A stretch of DNA of 64,000 bases, taken from assembly GCF_000017505.1 (NCBI RefSeq), contig NC_009675.1, positions 2,232,001-2,296,000 on the forward strand. The letters run 5' to 3'. This document shows, one piece after another, positions 27,036 to 35,837 of this stretch (positions are counted from its first letter, which is position 1; each line of letters starts with the position of its first letter). The translations under genes and the position numbers were made by a program. This DNA is from Anaeromyxobacter sp. Fw109-5. Its GTDB lineage: Bacteria; Myxococcota; Myxococcia; Myxococcales; Anaeromyxobacteraceae. Below the pieces are notes generated by a model. The model made no database searches and had not been told where the DNA came from. It was given only the letters and a program-made list of their open reading frames with translations.

Positions 27036-28400
27036 ATGGCGTACAAGCTCGAGCTCCCCGACATCGGCGAGGGCGTCGTCGAGGCCGAGGTCCAGCAGTG
27101 GTTCGTGAAGCCCGGCGACGACGTCGCCGAGGACCAGCCGCTCGTCGAGGTGATGACCGACAAGGCGACGGTCGTCATCCCATCGCCGAAGCGCGGGCGC
27201 GTCGTGAAGCTGTTCTTCGGCGTGGGCGACCTGGCCAAGGTGCACTCGCCCCTCCTCGAGCTGGAGCTGGAGGGGGCGGTCGCGGGGGCGCCGGAGGGGC
27301 CGGAGGGGCCGCGCGCGAAGGCGACCGTCGAGGCGCCCTCGGTGGCGAGCGCCCCCACGCCGTCGGGCCAGCGCGGTGCCGCTCCCCCGGAGCTTGCCGA
27401 GGCGCGGCCGGCGGGCGCCGGCGGGGAGGGGCCTCCCCGCGCCTCCGGCCAGAAGTCGCTCGCGACGCCGGCGGTGCGCGCGCTCGCGCGGGAGCTCGAG
27501 ATCGACATCAACGCCGTGGCGGGCTCGGGTGCCGGCGGGCGCGTGACGAAGGACGATCTCGCCGCGTACCGGAGAGGCACGAACGGGCACGGACGGCCGG
27601 AGCTGCGGGCCGCGCCGGCGGGCGAGCTCGCGCCCGCCTCCCGCGCCCCCGCGGCGCCGCCGTCGCCCATCCCGCTCCGGCCGGAGTCGGGCGGCGCGGC
27701 CGACGAGCGGGTCCCGCTGCGTGGCGTCCGCAAGCGCATCGCCGAGAACATGGCCCGCTCCAAGCGGACCGCCGCGCACTTCACCTTCGTCGAGCAGTGC
27801 GACGTGACGGAGCTCGCGCGGGTGAAGGAGCGGATGGCGGTCGCCGCGAAGGAGGAGGGGGTGAAGCTCACCTTCCTCCCGTTCGTCGTGAAGGCCGTGG
27901 TCGCCGCGCTCCGCAAGCACCCGAAGCTGAACGCGACGATGGACGACGAGCGGGGCGAGCTGGTGCTGCATCGCCGCTACGACGTCGGCATCGCCTCCGC
28001 CACCGACGCAGGGCTGGTCGTGCCGGTGGTGCGCGGCGCGGACCGGCGCTCGCTCGTCGAGCTCGCCCGCGAGATCGAGCGGCTCGCCCAGGACGCGAAG
28101 GCCGGCCGCGCGCGGCCCGAGGACATGGGCCGCTCGACCTTCACCATCACGAGCCTCGGCGCGCTCGGCGGGATGTTCGCGACGCCGGTGCTCAACTACC
28201 CCGAGGTCGGCATCCTCGGGGTGCACCGGATCCGGCCCACGCCGGTGGTGCGCGACGGGCAGGTGGTCGTGCGAGACGTCATGCACGTGTCCGTCACGAG
28301 CGACCACCGCGTCGTCGACGGGCACGAGGCGGCGGCGTTCTGCTACGAGGTCATCCGGACGCTCGAGGATCCGAACCTGCTCTTCATGCACCTGGCGTAG
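27036..28400 (+). CDS. bkdB: 2-oxoacid dehydrogenase E2 acyltransferase
   Basis: A 454-residue E2. One N-terminal lipoyl domain (residues 1-80) has the lipoylation Lys43 in EVMTDKATV. An Ala/Pro-rich linker leads to a peripheral-subunit-binding domain (about 148-185, ATPAVRALARELEIDI). The C-terminal catalytic domain has the DHRVVDGHEA motif (His and Asp catalytic). A second Pro/Ala linker separates them. It accepts the acyl group from E1 and passes it to CoA. Substrates of LipA/LipB action are therefore encoded beside those enzymes. Confidence 0.94.
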   Translation: MAYKLELPDIGEGVVEAEVQQWFVKPGDDVAEDQPLVEVMTDKATVVIPSPKRGRVVKLFFGVGDLAKVHSPLLELELEGAVAGAPEGPEGPRAKATVEAPSVASAPTPSGQRGAAPPELAEARPAGAGGEGPPRASGQKSLATPAVRALARELEIDINAVAGSGAGGRVTKDDLAAYRRGTNGHGRPELRAAPAGELAPASRAPAAPPSPIPLRPESGGAADERVPLRGVRKRIAENMARSKRTAAHFTFVEQCDVTELARVKERMAVAAKEEGVKLTFLPFVVKAVVAALRKHPKLNATMDDERGELVLHRRYDVGIASATDAGLVVPVVRGADRRSLVELAREIERLAQDAKAGRARPEDMGRSTFTITSLGALGGMFATPVLNYPEVGILGVHRIRPTPVVRDGQVVVRDVMHVSVTSDHRVVDGHEAAAFCYEVIRTLEDPNLLFMHLA

Positions 28401-28407
28401 GCCCGCG

Positions 28408-29187
28408 CTGATCGACACCCACTGCCACCTCGACAAGCTCGAGTTCGCGCCCGATCGCGACCGGGTCGTCGAGCGCGCGCGGGCGGCGGGCGTCTCGGAG
28501 CTCGTCGTCCCGGCGATCGGCCCCGAGGGCTGGGCGGGGCTCGCGGGCTACGCCCGCGCCACGCCCGGCGTCCACTTCGGGCTCGGCATCCACCCGCAGC
28601 TCCTCCCCGAGATCGATCCGCGGGACGACGACCGGCACCTCGCCGACCTCGACGCGGCGCTGGCGCGTGGCGGCGCGGTGGCGGTGGGGGAGTGCGGGCT
28701 CGACGGGGGGAGCGTGGCCGCCGGCGCGTCGCTCGTGCGCCAGGTGCGCGTCCTCGGCGGGCACCTCGCCCTCGCGCGCAAGCACCGGCTGCCGGTGGTG
28801 CTCCACTGCTTGAAGCTCCACGATCCCCTGCTCGCGCTCCTCCGCGCGGAGCCGCTGCCCGCGGGCGGGGTGCTCCACAGCTACTCCGGCGGCGCGGAGC
28901 AGGTGAGGGCGTACCTCGCGCTCGGGCTGTACCTCTCGTTCGCGGGCCCCGTGACGTACGAGGGCGCGCGGCGCCCCCTCGCCGCCGTCCAGGCGGTCCC
29001 GCCGGACCGGCTGCTCCTCGAGACCGACGCGCCGGATCAGACGCCGCGGCCGCACCGCGGCCGGAACGAGCCCGCCTTCCTCCCCGAGATCGCCGCGGCC
29101 GTCGCGCGCGCGACCGGCCGCACGGTCGCGGAGGTGGACGCCTTCACGACCGCGAACGCCCGGGCGCTCTTCCGCCTGCCGCCGTAG
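28408..29187 (+). CDS. tatD: TatD-family metal-dependent deoxyribonuclease, probable CTG start
   Basis: A 259-residue TatD enzyme. The metal-binding opening is IDTHCHLDKLEF, then VGECGLDG, VLHCLK, LHSYSGG and the C-terminal LLETDAPD, all family landmarks. No ATG, GTG or TTG precedes THCHLD in frame back into the E2 gene; the only candidate is the CTG at 28408, 7 bp after the E2 stop. The first in-frame GTG (28678) would delete the essential HxH motif. Translation from CTG coupled to E2 termination is therefore inferred. Function is 3'-5' exonuclease-type DNA/RNA repair or turnover. Confidence 0.85.
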   Translation: MIDTHCHLDKLEFAPDRDRVVERARAAGVSELVVPAIGPEGWAGLAGYARATPGVHFGLGIHPQLLPEIDPRDDDRHLADLDAALARGGAVAVGECGLDGGSVAAGASLVRQVRVLGGHLALARKHRLPVVLHCLKLHDPLLALLRAEPLPAGGVLHSYSGGAEQVRAYLALGLYLSFAGPVTYEGARRPLAAVQAVPPDRLLLETDAPDQTPRPHRGRNEPAFLPEIAAAVARATGRTVAEVDAFTTANARALFRLPP

Positions 29188-29206
29188 GACGGTAGAAGGG
29201 CGGGCC

Positions 29207-30061
29207 ATGGACTGTCGCCGGGTCTCGCTCCGCGTCGATCGCACCGCCCGCCTCCTCGGCCCGGACGCGATGGAGCGGCTCGCCGGGGCGCACGTGGTCG
29301 TGCTCGGCGTGGGCGGGGTCGGGAGCTTCACCGCGGAGGCGCTCGTGCGCGCCGGGGTCGGGCGGGTCACGATCGTGGACGGCGAGCGCGTCGACGAGAC
29401 GAACGCGAACCGGCAGCTCCACGCGCTCGAGGGGGCGTTCGGCGCGCTCAAGGTCGAGGAGATGGCGGCCCGGCTCGCGCGGGTGAGCCCGGCCGTACAG
29501 GTGGACGCGATCGCCGAGTTCTACTCGGAGGAGAGCGCGGAGCGGATCGTCCCGCCGGGCGTGTCGTTCGTCGTCGACGCGATGGACACGGTCGTGGCGA
29601 AGCTGCACGTCATCCAGCGCTGCCTGGCGCTCCGCATCCCGATCGTCACCGCGCTCGGCGCCGCCCGGCGGCTCGATCCCACCGCCATCCAGGTGACGGA
29701 TCTGTGCGAGTCGCACACCGACCAGCTCGCGAAGGACGTCCGGAAGTACCTGCGGCGCCGGCACGGGATCTCGGCCTCGGAGCCGACCGGCGTCCTCGCC
29801 GTCTGGTCGGTCGAGACGCCGCGGGAGACGCTGGCGCTGCCGGGCGACGAGGACGGCGTACCCGGGGCGCGCCGCCGCGCGCCGGAGGAGCGGCGGCGCG
29901 ATCCGAAGGTCTACGGCAGCGCCGCGTTCGTGACCGGCGCCTTCGGCCTCGCCGCCGCGGGGGCGGTGGTCCAGGGGCTCACCGGCGTCGCGCCGCGCGC
30001 CCATCGCGTGCTCTCGGAGAAGGAAGCCGCGCGCCGCCGCAAGCGCTCCCGCAGGCCGTGA
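29207..30061 (+). CDS. tcdA: ThiF/E1-like tRNA threonylcarbamoyladenosine dehydratase
   Basis: A 284-residue member of the E1-like superfamily matching TcdA (CsdL), which cyclises t6A37 of tRNA to ct6A using ATP. The ATP-binding motif is VLGVGGVGSFTAEALVRAG near residue 30, then IVDGERVDETNANRQ and VVDAMDTVVAKLHVI. The C-terminal SAAFVTGAFGLAAAGAVVQ helix is typical. The tail is Lys/Arg-rich. Its place inside a lipoate/dehydrogenase cluster looks incidental. Confidence 0.9.
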   Translation: MDCRRVSLRVDRTARLLGPDAMERLAGAHVVVLGVGGVGSFTAEALVRAGVGRVTIVDGERVDETNANRQLHALEGAFGALKVEEMAARLARVSPAVQVDAIAEFYSEESAERIVPPGVSFVVDAMDTVVAKLHVIQRCLALRIPIVTALGAARRLDPTAIQVTDLCESHTDQLAKDVRKYLRRRHGISASEPTGVLAVWSVETPRETLALPGDEDGVPGARRRAPEERRRDPKVYGSAAFVTGAFGLAAAGAVVQGLTGVAPRAHRVLSEKEAARRRKRSRRP

Positions 30062-30210
30062 CGCGTGCCGTGGCCGCCGCTGGGCGAGCGGGCAGGCCCT
30101 TCAGAGATCGCTGCTTTCGTGTTGACCGTGCGCCACCCGCCGATAGAGTCCCCGCGCGCGCGAGGACGCGCGGTTATCTCGGCTCCGTCACCCACGAGGG
30201 GGATCACTCC

Positions 30211-31656
30211 ATGGCCACCAAGACCTTCGATGCCGTCGTGATCGGCGCCGGCGTCGGCGGGTACCCCGCCGCCATCCGGCTCGCGCAGCTCGGGAAGAAG
30301 GTGGCGCTCGTCGAGAAGGAGACGCTCGGCGGCGTGTGCCTGAACTGGGGGTGCATCCCGTCCAAGGCCCTCATCGCCGCGGCGAACCTCGTGGACGAGA
30401 TCAAGGGCGCCGCCGAGCGCGGCATCGTGAGCGGCGAGCCGAAGGTGGACGTCGCGAAGCTGCGCGAGTTCAAGAACGGCGTGGTGAAGAAGCTCACGAG
30501 CGGCGTCGGCCTCCTCGAGAAGGGGAACGGCGTCGAGGTGGTGAAGGGCACGGCCACCTTCGTCTCGGCCACGGCCATCGACGTCGAGCAGAACGGCGAG
30601 CGGACGCGCATCGAGGCGCAGGCGTTCATCGTCGCGACGGGCGGGCGCCCCGTCGAGATCCCGGGCTTCGCGTTCGACGGCAAGGACGTGTGGAGCGCGA
30701 AGGAGGCCGTCGATCTCCCCGAGGTGCCGAAGCGCCTCGTCTGCATCGGCGGCGGCATCATCGGGATGGAGCTCGGCACGGTCTACGCGAAGCTCGGCGC
30801 GCAGGTGACGTTCCTCGAGGCGCTGCCGCAGATCCTCACCGGCGTCGACCCGGAGGCCGTGCGGTTCGTCCAGAAGAACCTGCGGCAGCGCGGCGTCACG
30901 GTGCACGTGAACGCGAAGGCGAAGGGGTTCGAGAAGAAGGGCGGCGCGCTCGCCGTCAAGGCGGAGGTGGACGGGAAGGAGACGACCATCGAGTGCGACA
31001 AGATCCTCGTCGCGGTCGGGTTCCGGCCGAGCCCCGAGGGCCTGGGGCTCGAGAAGATCGGCGTGAAGATCGCGCCGAAGGGGATCGAGGTCGACGCGCA
31101 GTACCGGACGAGCGTCCCGTCGGTCTTCGCGATCGGCGACGTGACGGGCGGGCCGTTCCTCGCGCACAAGGCGTCGAAGGAGGGCGAGATCGCGGCGGAG
31201 GTGATCGCCGGGATGAAGTCCGCGCGCGACTGGGTCGCGATGCCCGGCGGCATCTTCACGGATCCGGAGATCGGCACGGTCGGGCTCTCCGAGGAGGAGG
31301 CCCGTGCGCTGGGGCACGATCCGATCACCGGGAAGTTCGCCTTCGGCGCGCTCGGGCGCGCGATCGCGATCGACCACACCGACGGGTTCGTGAAGGTGAT
31401 CGCCGACCGCGCCTCGAAGCTCATCCTGGGCGTGACGGTGGTCGGGCCGGAGGCGGCGGACCTCATCGCCGAGGCCACGCTCGCGCTGGAGATGGGCGCC
31501 TACCTCGAGGACGTCGCGCTCACCATCCACGCCCACCCGACGCTCCCCGAGGCGTTCATGGAGGCGTGCAAGGTGGCGCTGGGCGAGCCCATCCACATGC
31601 TCAAGCCACCCGAGCGCAAGAAGAAGGGCGAGCAGGCGGCGCCGGCGCGCGCGTGA
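30211..31656 (+). CDS. lpd: dihydrolipoyl dehydrogenase (E3)
   Basis: A 481-residue flavoprotein that reoxidises dihydrolipoyl groups with NAD. FAD binding uses IGAGVGGYPAAIRLAQ, the redox disulfide is CLNWGCIPSK, the NAD motif is GGGIIGMELGTVYAKLG and the catalytic His-Glu dyad is in HAHPTLPEAF. A ribosome-site region AGGGGGATCACTCC precedes the ATG. It completes the E1-E2-E3 set with the genes upstream and overlaps lipB by four bases. The C-terminus carries an extra Lys/Pro/Ala tail beyond the usual end. Confidence 0.96.
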   Translation: MATKTFDAVVIGAGVGGYPAAIRLAQLGKKVALVEKETLGGVCLNWGCIPSKALIAAANLVDEIKGAAERGIVSGEPKVDVAKLREFKNGVVKKLTSGVGLLEKGNGVEVVKGTATFVSATAIDVEQNGERTRIEAQAFIVATGGRPVEIPGFAFDGKDVWSAKEAVDLPEVPKRLVCIGGGIIGMELGTVYAKLGAQVTFLEALPQILTGVDPEAVRFVQKNLRQRGVTVHVNAKAKGFEKKGGALAVKAEVDGKETTIECDKILVAVGFRPSPEGLGLEKIGVKIAPKGIEVDAQYRTSVPSVFAIGDVTGGPFLAHKASKEGEIAAEVIAGMKSARDWVAMPGGIFTDPEIGTVGLSEEEARALGHDPITGKFAFGALGRAIAIDHTDGFVKVIADRASKLILGVTVVGPEAADLIAEATLALEMGAYLEDVALTIHAHPTLPEAFMEACKVALGEPIHMLKPPERKKKGEQAAPARA

Positions 31657-32804
31657 GCGCCCCTGCGCAGCCCGACGGGCCGACGCGCGGAGAGGCCGCG
31701 CCGGTGCGCACGCTCCTCGTCCACCGGCTGGGCCGCGTCGAGTACGAGGACGGCCTCGCGCTCATGCGCCTCGGCGGCGCCGCCGTGCGCGCCGCGACGC
31801 CGCCCGCGACCGACCACCTCTTCCTGCTCGAGCACCCGCCCGTCGTGACGCTCGGGCGAGGCGCCGATCGCGCCAACGTCGTGGCGGCGCCCGCGTGGCT
31901 CGAGAAGCAGGGCTTCGAGCTGCACGAGACCGACCGCGGCGGCGACGTGACCTACCACGGCCCCGGCCAGATCGTCGGGTACCCGGTGGTCGATCTGGCG
32001 GACCGGCCCGACGTGCGCCGCTACGTGGCCGCGCTCGAGGAGGCGATGATCCGGGCCTGCGCCGACTACGGGATCGCGGCGGGCCGGCACGACGAGCACC
32101 GCGGCGCGTGGGTGGGCCGCAAGAAGATCGGCGCGGTGGGCGTGCACCTCTCGCGCTGGGTGACCTCGCACGGCTTCGCGTTCAACGTCCGCACCGACCT
32201 CACGCACTTCCAGGTGATCGTCCCCTGCGGCATCGCCGACCCGCGCCTCGGCGTGACGAGCCTGGAGGCCGAGCTGCGCGAGCGGGGCAGGGCGGCCCCC
32301 GAGCTCGGCGAGGTGGAGGAGCGGCTCGCGACGCACGTCGCGGAGGCGCTCGGCCGCGCCCGCGCCGACGCGGCGCCGGACCTCCGCACCGTCTCGGTCG
32401 TGCCGGTCGGCGCCGATGGGCGCGTCCTGCTCCTGCGCCGCAGCGAGGCGCGGGGGGGCTTCTGGCAGCCCGTCACCGGGCGGATCGAGCCGGGCGAGTC
32501 CGAGGCGGACGCGGCGAGGCGCGAGCTGTGGGAGGAGACCGGCGCCGACGTGCCGGTGGAGCCCCTCGATTACGCGCACGCCTTCGCCCTCGAGCCGGCC
32601 CTCGCGCGGCTCCCCGAGGGCGCGCTGCGGCTCGCCCACGAGACCGCCTTCGCCGCGCGCCTCCCGGCCTCCTTCGAGCTGCGGATCTCCGACGAGCACG
32701 CGGAGCACGTCTGGCTCGCGCCGCAGGACGCGGTGGCGCGGCTGCGCTTCGCCGGGCTGCGCAAGGCGGTGCGGCTCGCGACCGGCGCCGCGGTCGCGCG
32801 CTGA
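31653..32804 (+). CDS. lipB: octanoyltransferase LipB fused to a Nudix hydrolase domain
   Basis: A 383-residue two-domain protein from a GTG overlapping the lpd stop. The first about 245 residues are LipB, with the RGGDVTYHGPGQ signature, the catalytic Lys in RKKIGAVGVH and Cys in VPCGIADPRLG. LipB moves octanoate from ACP to E2/H proteins before LipA adds sulfur. The rest is a Nudix domain with a perfect box: GRIEPGE ... RELWEETGAD (GX5EX7REUXEEXGU). The preceding GGFWQPVTG resembles dihydroneopterin triphosphate pyrophosphatases (NudB). LipB alone is about 215 residues, so the extra domain is clear; its substrate is not. Confidence 0.93.
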   Translation: MSAPAQPDGPTRGEAAPVRTLLVHRLGRVEYEDGLALMRLGGAAVRAATPPATDHLFLLEHPPVVTLGRGADRANVVAAPAWLEKQGFELHETDRGGDVTYHGPGQIVGYPVVDLADRPDVRRYVAALEEAMIRACADYGIAAGRHDEHRGAWVGRKKIGAVGVHLSRWVTSHGFAFNVRTDLTHFQVIVPCGIADPRLGVTSLEAELRERGRAAPELGEVEERLATHVAEALGRARADAAPDLRTVSVVPVGADGRVLLLRRSEARGGFWQPVTGRIEPGESEADAARRELWEETGADVPVEPLDYAHAFALEPALARLPEGALRLAHETAFAARLPASFELRISDEHAEHVWLAPQDAVARLRFAGLRKAVRLATGAAVAR

Positions 32805-32878
32805 GCGGGCCCGGCTCCGCCGATGTGGTCGCAGGTGGGTTCGCCGGGCGGCCCCTCGCGCCGTCCCGCGGCCATGGC

Positions 32879-33412
32879 ATGATGCGCGCCGTGGTCGTCA
32901 CCGAGCGCCATCGCCTGCGCGAGAAGCTCCCCGAGCTCGGCGCCGCCGCGCGTACGCTCGCCATGCGCGGCGTGCCGCGCGAGGTGCGTCTGCAGGGCTG
33001 GACCGGCCCGACGTTCTTCTCGTCGGAGCTGGCCGACGGACGGCTCCGCACCCTGGAGCAGTTCGCGGGCGCGGGCGCCGAGGCGGCGGGCGTCGCGGGC
33101 TGGGTGCTCGGCTCGATGCGCGATCCCCTGGCCTGGGACGACGAGCCCTCGGCGGTGTTCGTGCTCGAGCGCGCGTCCGGGCGCGTGCTGCTGGTCGACC
33201 TGGAGCAGGGGCAGCGGCCGACGTTCGTGAGCTCCAGCGCGGGGCTGTTCCTCGACGCGGTGGACGTGTTCCTGCAGTGGTGGGGCGGCGAGGAGCCGCT
33301 CCAGGACCGGCTGAAGCGGATCCGGACCGACCTGGCCCGCATCGATCCGCCGGCGATGGCATCGCCGCAGAATCACTGGCCGCAGTGGCTGGACGACCTG
33401 CGGGAGGTGTAG
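32879..33412 (+). CDS. conserved-looking protein of unknown function
   Basis: A 177-residue soluble protein beginning MMRAVVVTERHRL. It has a beta-rich centre (PSAVFVLERASGRVLLVDLEQ), an aromatic C-terminal segment (FLQWWGGEEPL, HWPQWLDDLREV) and no signal peptide or membrane segment. I do not recognise a family. An ATG at 32879 or 32882 can start it. It lies 74 bp after lipB, possibly as the last gene of that cluster. Confidence 0.6.
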   Translation: MMRAVVVTERHRLREKLPELGAAARTLAMRGVPREVRLQGWTGPTFFSSELADGRLRTLEQFAGAGAEAAGVAGWVLGSMRDPLAWDDEPSAVFVLERASGRVLLVDLEQGQRPTFVSSSAGLFLDAVDVFLQWWGGEEPLQDRLKRIRTDLARIDPPAMASPQNHWPQWLDDLREV

Positions 33413-33483
33413 CCGCGCCCCTGCGGCTCACCCCGACCGCCTGCCCGACCGCCCGCGGGACCGTCTTCGTGGCCCCGGAGGGG

Positions 33484-33511
33484 TTCCGATCGCGGCGCCA
33501 GTTGGTATCAT
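33484..33511 (+). promoter_or_regulatory. candidate promoter of the aspartate kinase gene
   Basis: TTCCGA (33484-33489) and TATCAT (33506-33511) are 16 bp apart, about 50 bp before the ATG. The -10 is good (5/6) and the -35 weak. Confidence 0.4.
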
Positions 33512-33561
33512 CCCGGCTTTCGCCCGGAACCCAACCCCATCCAGCCCGCGGGACCCGTTCG

Positions 33562-34953
33562 ATGATCAGCGTCGAGAAGATCGGTGGCACCTCGATGTCG
33601 GCGTTCGAGGACGTCCTCCGCAACATCATGCTCCGCGACCCGAAGCGCGTGTACGGTCGCGTCTACGTCGTGTCGGCGTACGCCGGCGTCACGAACCAGC
33701 TCCTAGAGCACAAGAAGACGGGCGAGCCGGGCGTGTACGCGCGGTTCGCCGGCGGCGCGGACTACGCGGCGGCGCTCGAGCAGCTCACCGCCAAGCTGAA
33801 GGAGATCAACGCGGGCCTCGCGCCGCTCGGCCTCGATCTCGCGCGCGCGGACGGCTTCATCGAGCGGCGCATGCGCGAGCTGCGCGCGTACCTCGACTCG
33901 ATGCGCCACGTGCTCGCGAGCGGCTACCTGCGCCGCGAGAACGTGCTGCTCGCCGCGCGCGAGATGCTCGCCGCGATCGGCGAGGCCCACAGCGCGTACA
34001 ACAGCGTGGAGATCCTGCGCGCGAAGGGGGTCGAGGCCTCCCTCATGGACCTGACCGGCTTCGACGACGACGAGCCGTTCACGATCGACGAGCGGATCCA
34101 CGCTTCGTTCAAGGGGGTGGACCTCTCGCGCCAGGTGGTGGTGGTCACCGGCTACACCAAGGGGATCGAGGGGATCATGCGGGAGTTCGACCGCGGGTAC
34201 TCCGAGGTCACCTTCAGCAAGGTCGCCGTGGAGATCAAGGCGGACGAGGCGGTGATCCACAAGGAGTTCCACCTCTCGTCGGCGGACCCGGTGCTGGTGG
34301 GCGAGGAGAACGCGGTGCTCGTCGGGATGACCAACTACGACGTCGCCGACCAGCTCGCGGACGTGGGCATGGAGGCCATCCACCCGAAGGCGGCGAAGCC
34401 GATGGAGCTCGCCGGCATCGCCATCCGGCTCAAGAACACCTTCGAGCCCGACCACCCCGGCACGCTCATCACGAAGCAGTACGTGGGCAAGCAGGCCCGC
34501 ATCGAGATCGTCGCCGGCTCGCCGAAGGTCACCGCGGTGGAGATCCACGATCCCTCGATGGTCGGCACGGTGGGCTTCGACTACGGGGTGATGGAGATCT
34601 TCCGCAAGCACGGGGTCTCGTACATCCTGAAGGCCACCAACGCGAACTCGATCACGCAGGTGGTCTGGGACAAGTCGGTCACGCCGGGCTTCCTCGAGGA
34701 GCTCGAGAACGCCTACGAGGTGGTGACCGCCGCGCCGTCCGCGATCGTGTGCGTGATCGGGACGAACATCGCGTTCCCGGGCGTCCTCGCGCGCGCCACG
34801 GCCGCGCTCGCCGAGAACGGCATCAACGTGAACGCCGTCTCGCAGTCCCTCCGGCAGACGAGCATCCAGTTCGTCATCGCCCGCGACGACTACAAGCGGG
34901 CGGTGGTCGCGCTCAACGCGGCGCTCTGCCTGAACCCGCCCGTGGCTGCGTAG
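33562..34953 (+). CDS. ask: aspartate kinase, ectoine-type (Ask_Ect-like)
   Basis: A 463-residue kinase that makes beta-aspartyl phosphate, the entry to Lys/Met/Thr or ectoine synthesis. It opens ISVEKIGGTSMS, the variant typical of Ask_Ect enzymes instead of the usual KFGGTS. Substrate-binding regions include EVTFSKVAVEIKADEAVIHK and DVGMEAIHPKAAKPMELAGI. Two C-terminal ACT domains follow (roughly 320-463), including KATNANSITQVVWDKS and ENGINVNAVSQSLRQTSIQF. No ectABC or lysine genes are adjacent here, so pathway assignment is open. Confidence 0.92.
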   Translation: MISVEKIGGTSMSAFEDVLRNIMLRDPKRVYGRVYVVSAYAGVTNQLLEHKKTGEPGVYARFAGGADYAAALEQLTAKLKEINAGLAPLGLDLARADGFIERRMRELRAYLDSMRHVLASGYLRRENVLLAAREMLAAIGEAHSAYNSVEILRAKGVEASLMDLTGFDDDEPFTIDERIHASFKGVDLSRQVVVVTGYTKGIEGIMREFDRGYSEVTFSKVAVEIKADEAVIHKEFHLSSADPVLVGEENAVLVGMTNYDVADQLADVGMEAIHPKAAKPMELAGIAIRLKNTFEPDHPGTLITKQYVGKQARIEIVAGSPKVTAVEIHDPSMVGTVGFDYGVMEIFRKHGVSYILKATNANSITQVVWDKSVTPGFLEELENAYEVVTAAPSAIVCVIGTNIAFPGVLARATAALAENGINVNAVSQSLRQTSIQFVIARDDYKRAVVALNAALCLNPPVAA

Positions 34954-34994
34954 GCGAGGCGGGCCGGGGCGCGGCGTCCCGCCCACCTCGGCCC

Positions 34995-35837
34995 TACGAC
35001 CTCGGCGGCACGGGAGATCTGGTCCTCACCGACCTCTCCCCGCTCGAGGGCGGCCTCGTCCTGCCCGCCGCGGCGGAGGGGCTCTACGTCGTGCTCGACG
35101 GCTCGGGCCGAGCCGTCGCCGAGGTGGCGAAGGGAGCCGGCGCGGAGCGGCGGGTCGCGCTCCCGCCCGGGCGGTACACCGTGAAGAAGCGGCTCCCGGA
35201 CGACTCCGGGCTCCTCGTCGCCCCCGTGTCGGTCGCGGGGGGCGCGCCCGCGGTGGTGGACGACGCGCGCATGGACCGGGTGCCGCTCGAACGCGATCCG
35301 CAGAAGGGCTTCTCCGGCTCCCGCTGGGCGCTCGTCGCGGGGCTCGGCGCGCAGCGCTTCTTCGACCGCGCCGCGCGCGACGGGCTGTTCCCGCCCGCGA
35401 CGCTCGGGGGCCTCGAGGTGGCCGTCCGCGACGACCTGGGCCGCGGGCTGGCCTGGGGGATCGACGCGGCGCTCGGCGGCGGCGCCGGCACGCTCCGCAT
35501 GCCGGGGGTGGAGCCCATCCCGGTGAAGTTCGCCGAGCTCGCGGGCGGGGCCTCGCTCTGGAAGGACTTCCTGGTCGGGCCGGTGGTGCTCTCGGCGGGC
35601 GCGCGGATCGGGCTCATCTGGCTCGGGCGCAGCTTCCCCGCGCGCGAGGAGCTGCCGAGCCAGACCTTCTTCACCGTGACGCCGGGCCTCGTGGGCGGCG
35701 CCGCCTGGCGCTTCTCGCCGCGCCTCGCCGCCGTGGCGCGCATGCGTCTCTCGTACCTCATCTACGCCGTCGACGAGGATCGCAGCCTCGGGTTCGCCGA
35801 GGGGATGCTGGGGGTGGAGTATGCGCTGGGTGAATAG
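34995..35837 (+). pseudogene. C-terminal remnant of a larger protein, likely truncated
   Basis: The reading frame encodes about 280 residues but starts without a usable start codon, only about 40 bp after the aspartate kinase stop. Its first recognisable residues YDLGGTGDLVLTDLSP look like the segment that follows the catalytic domain in myxobacterial caspase-like proteins (my recollection, unverified). A beta-sandwich (RVALPPGRYTVKKRL) and an outer-membrane-barrel-like C-terminus (RIGLIWLGRSF ... LSYLIYAVDEDRSLGF) follow. The first in-frame GTG is 35091. A 5' deletion next to ask is the simplest reading; a divergent intact small gene is the alternative. Confidence 0.5.
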
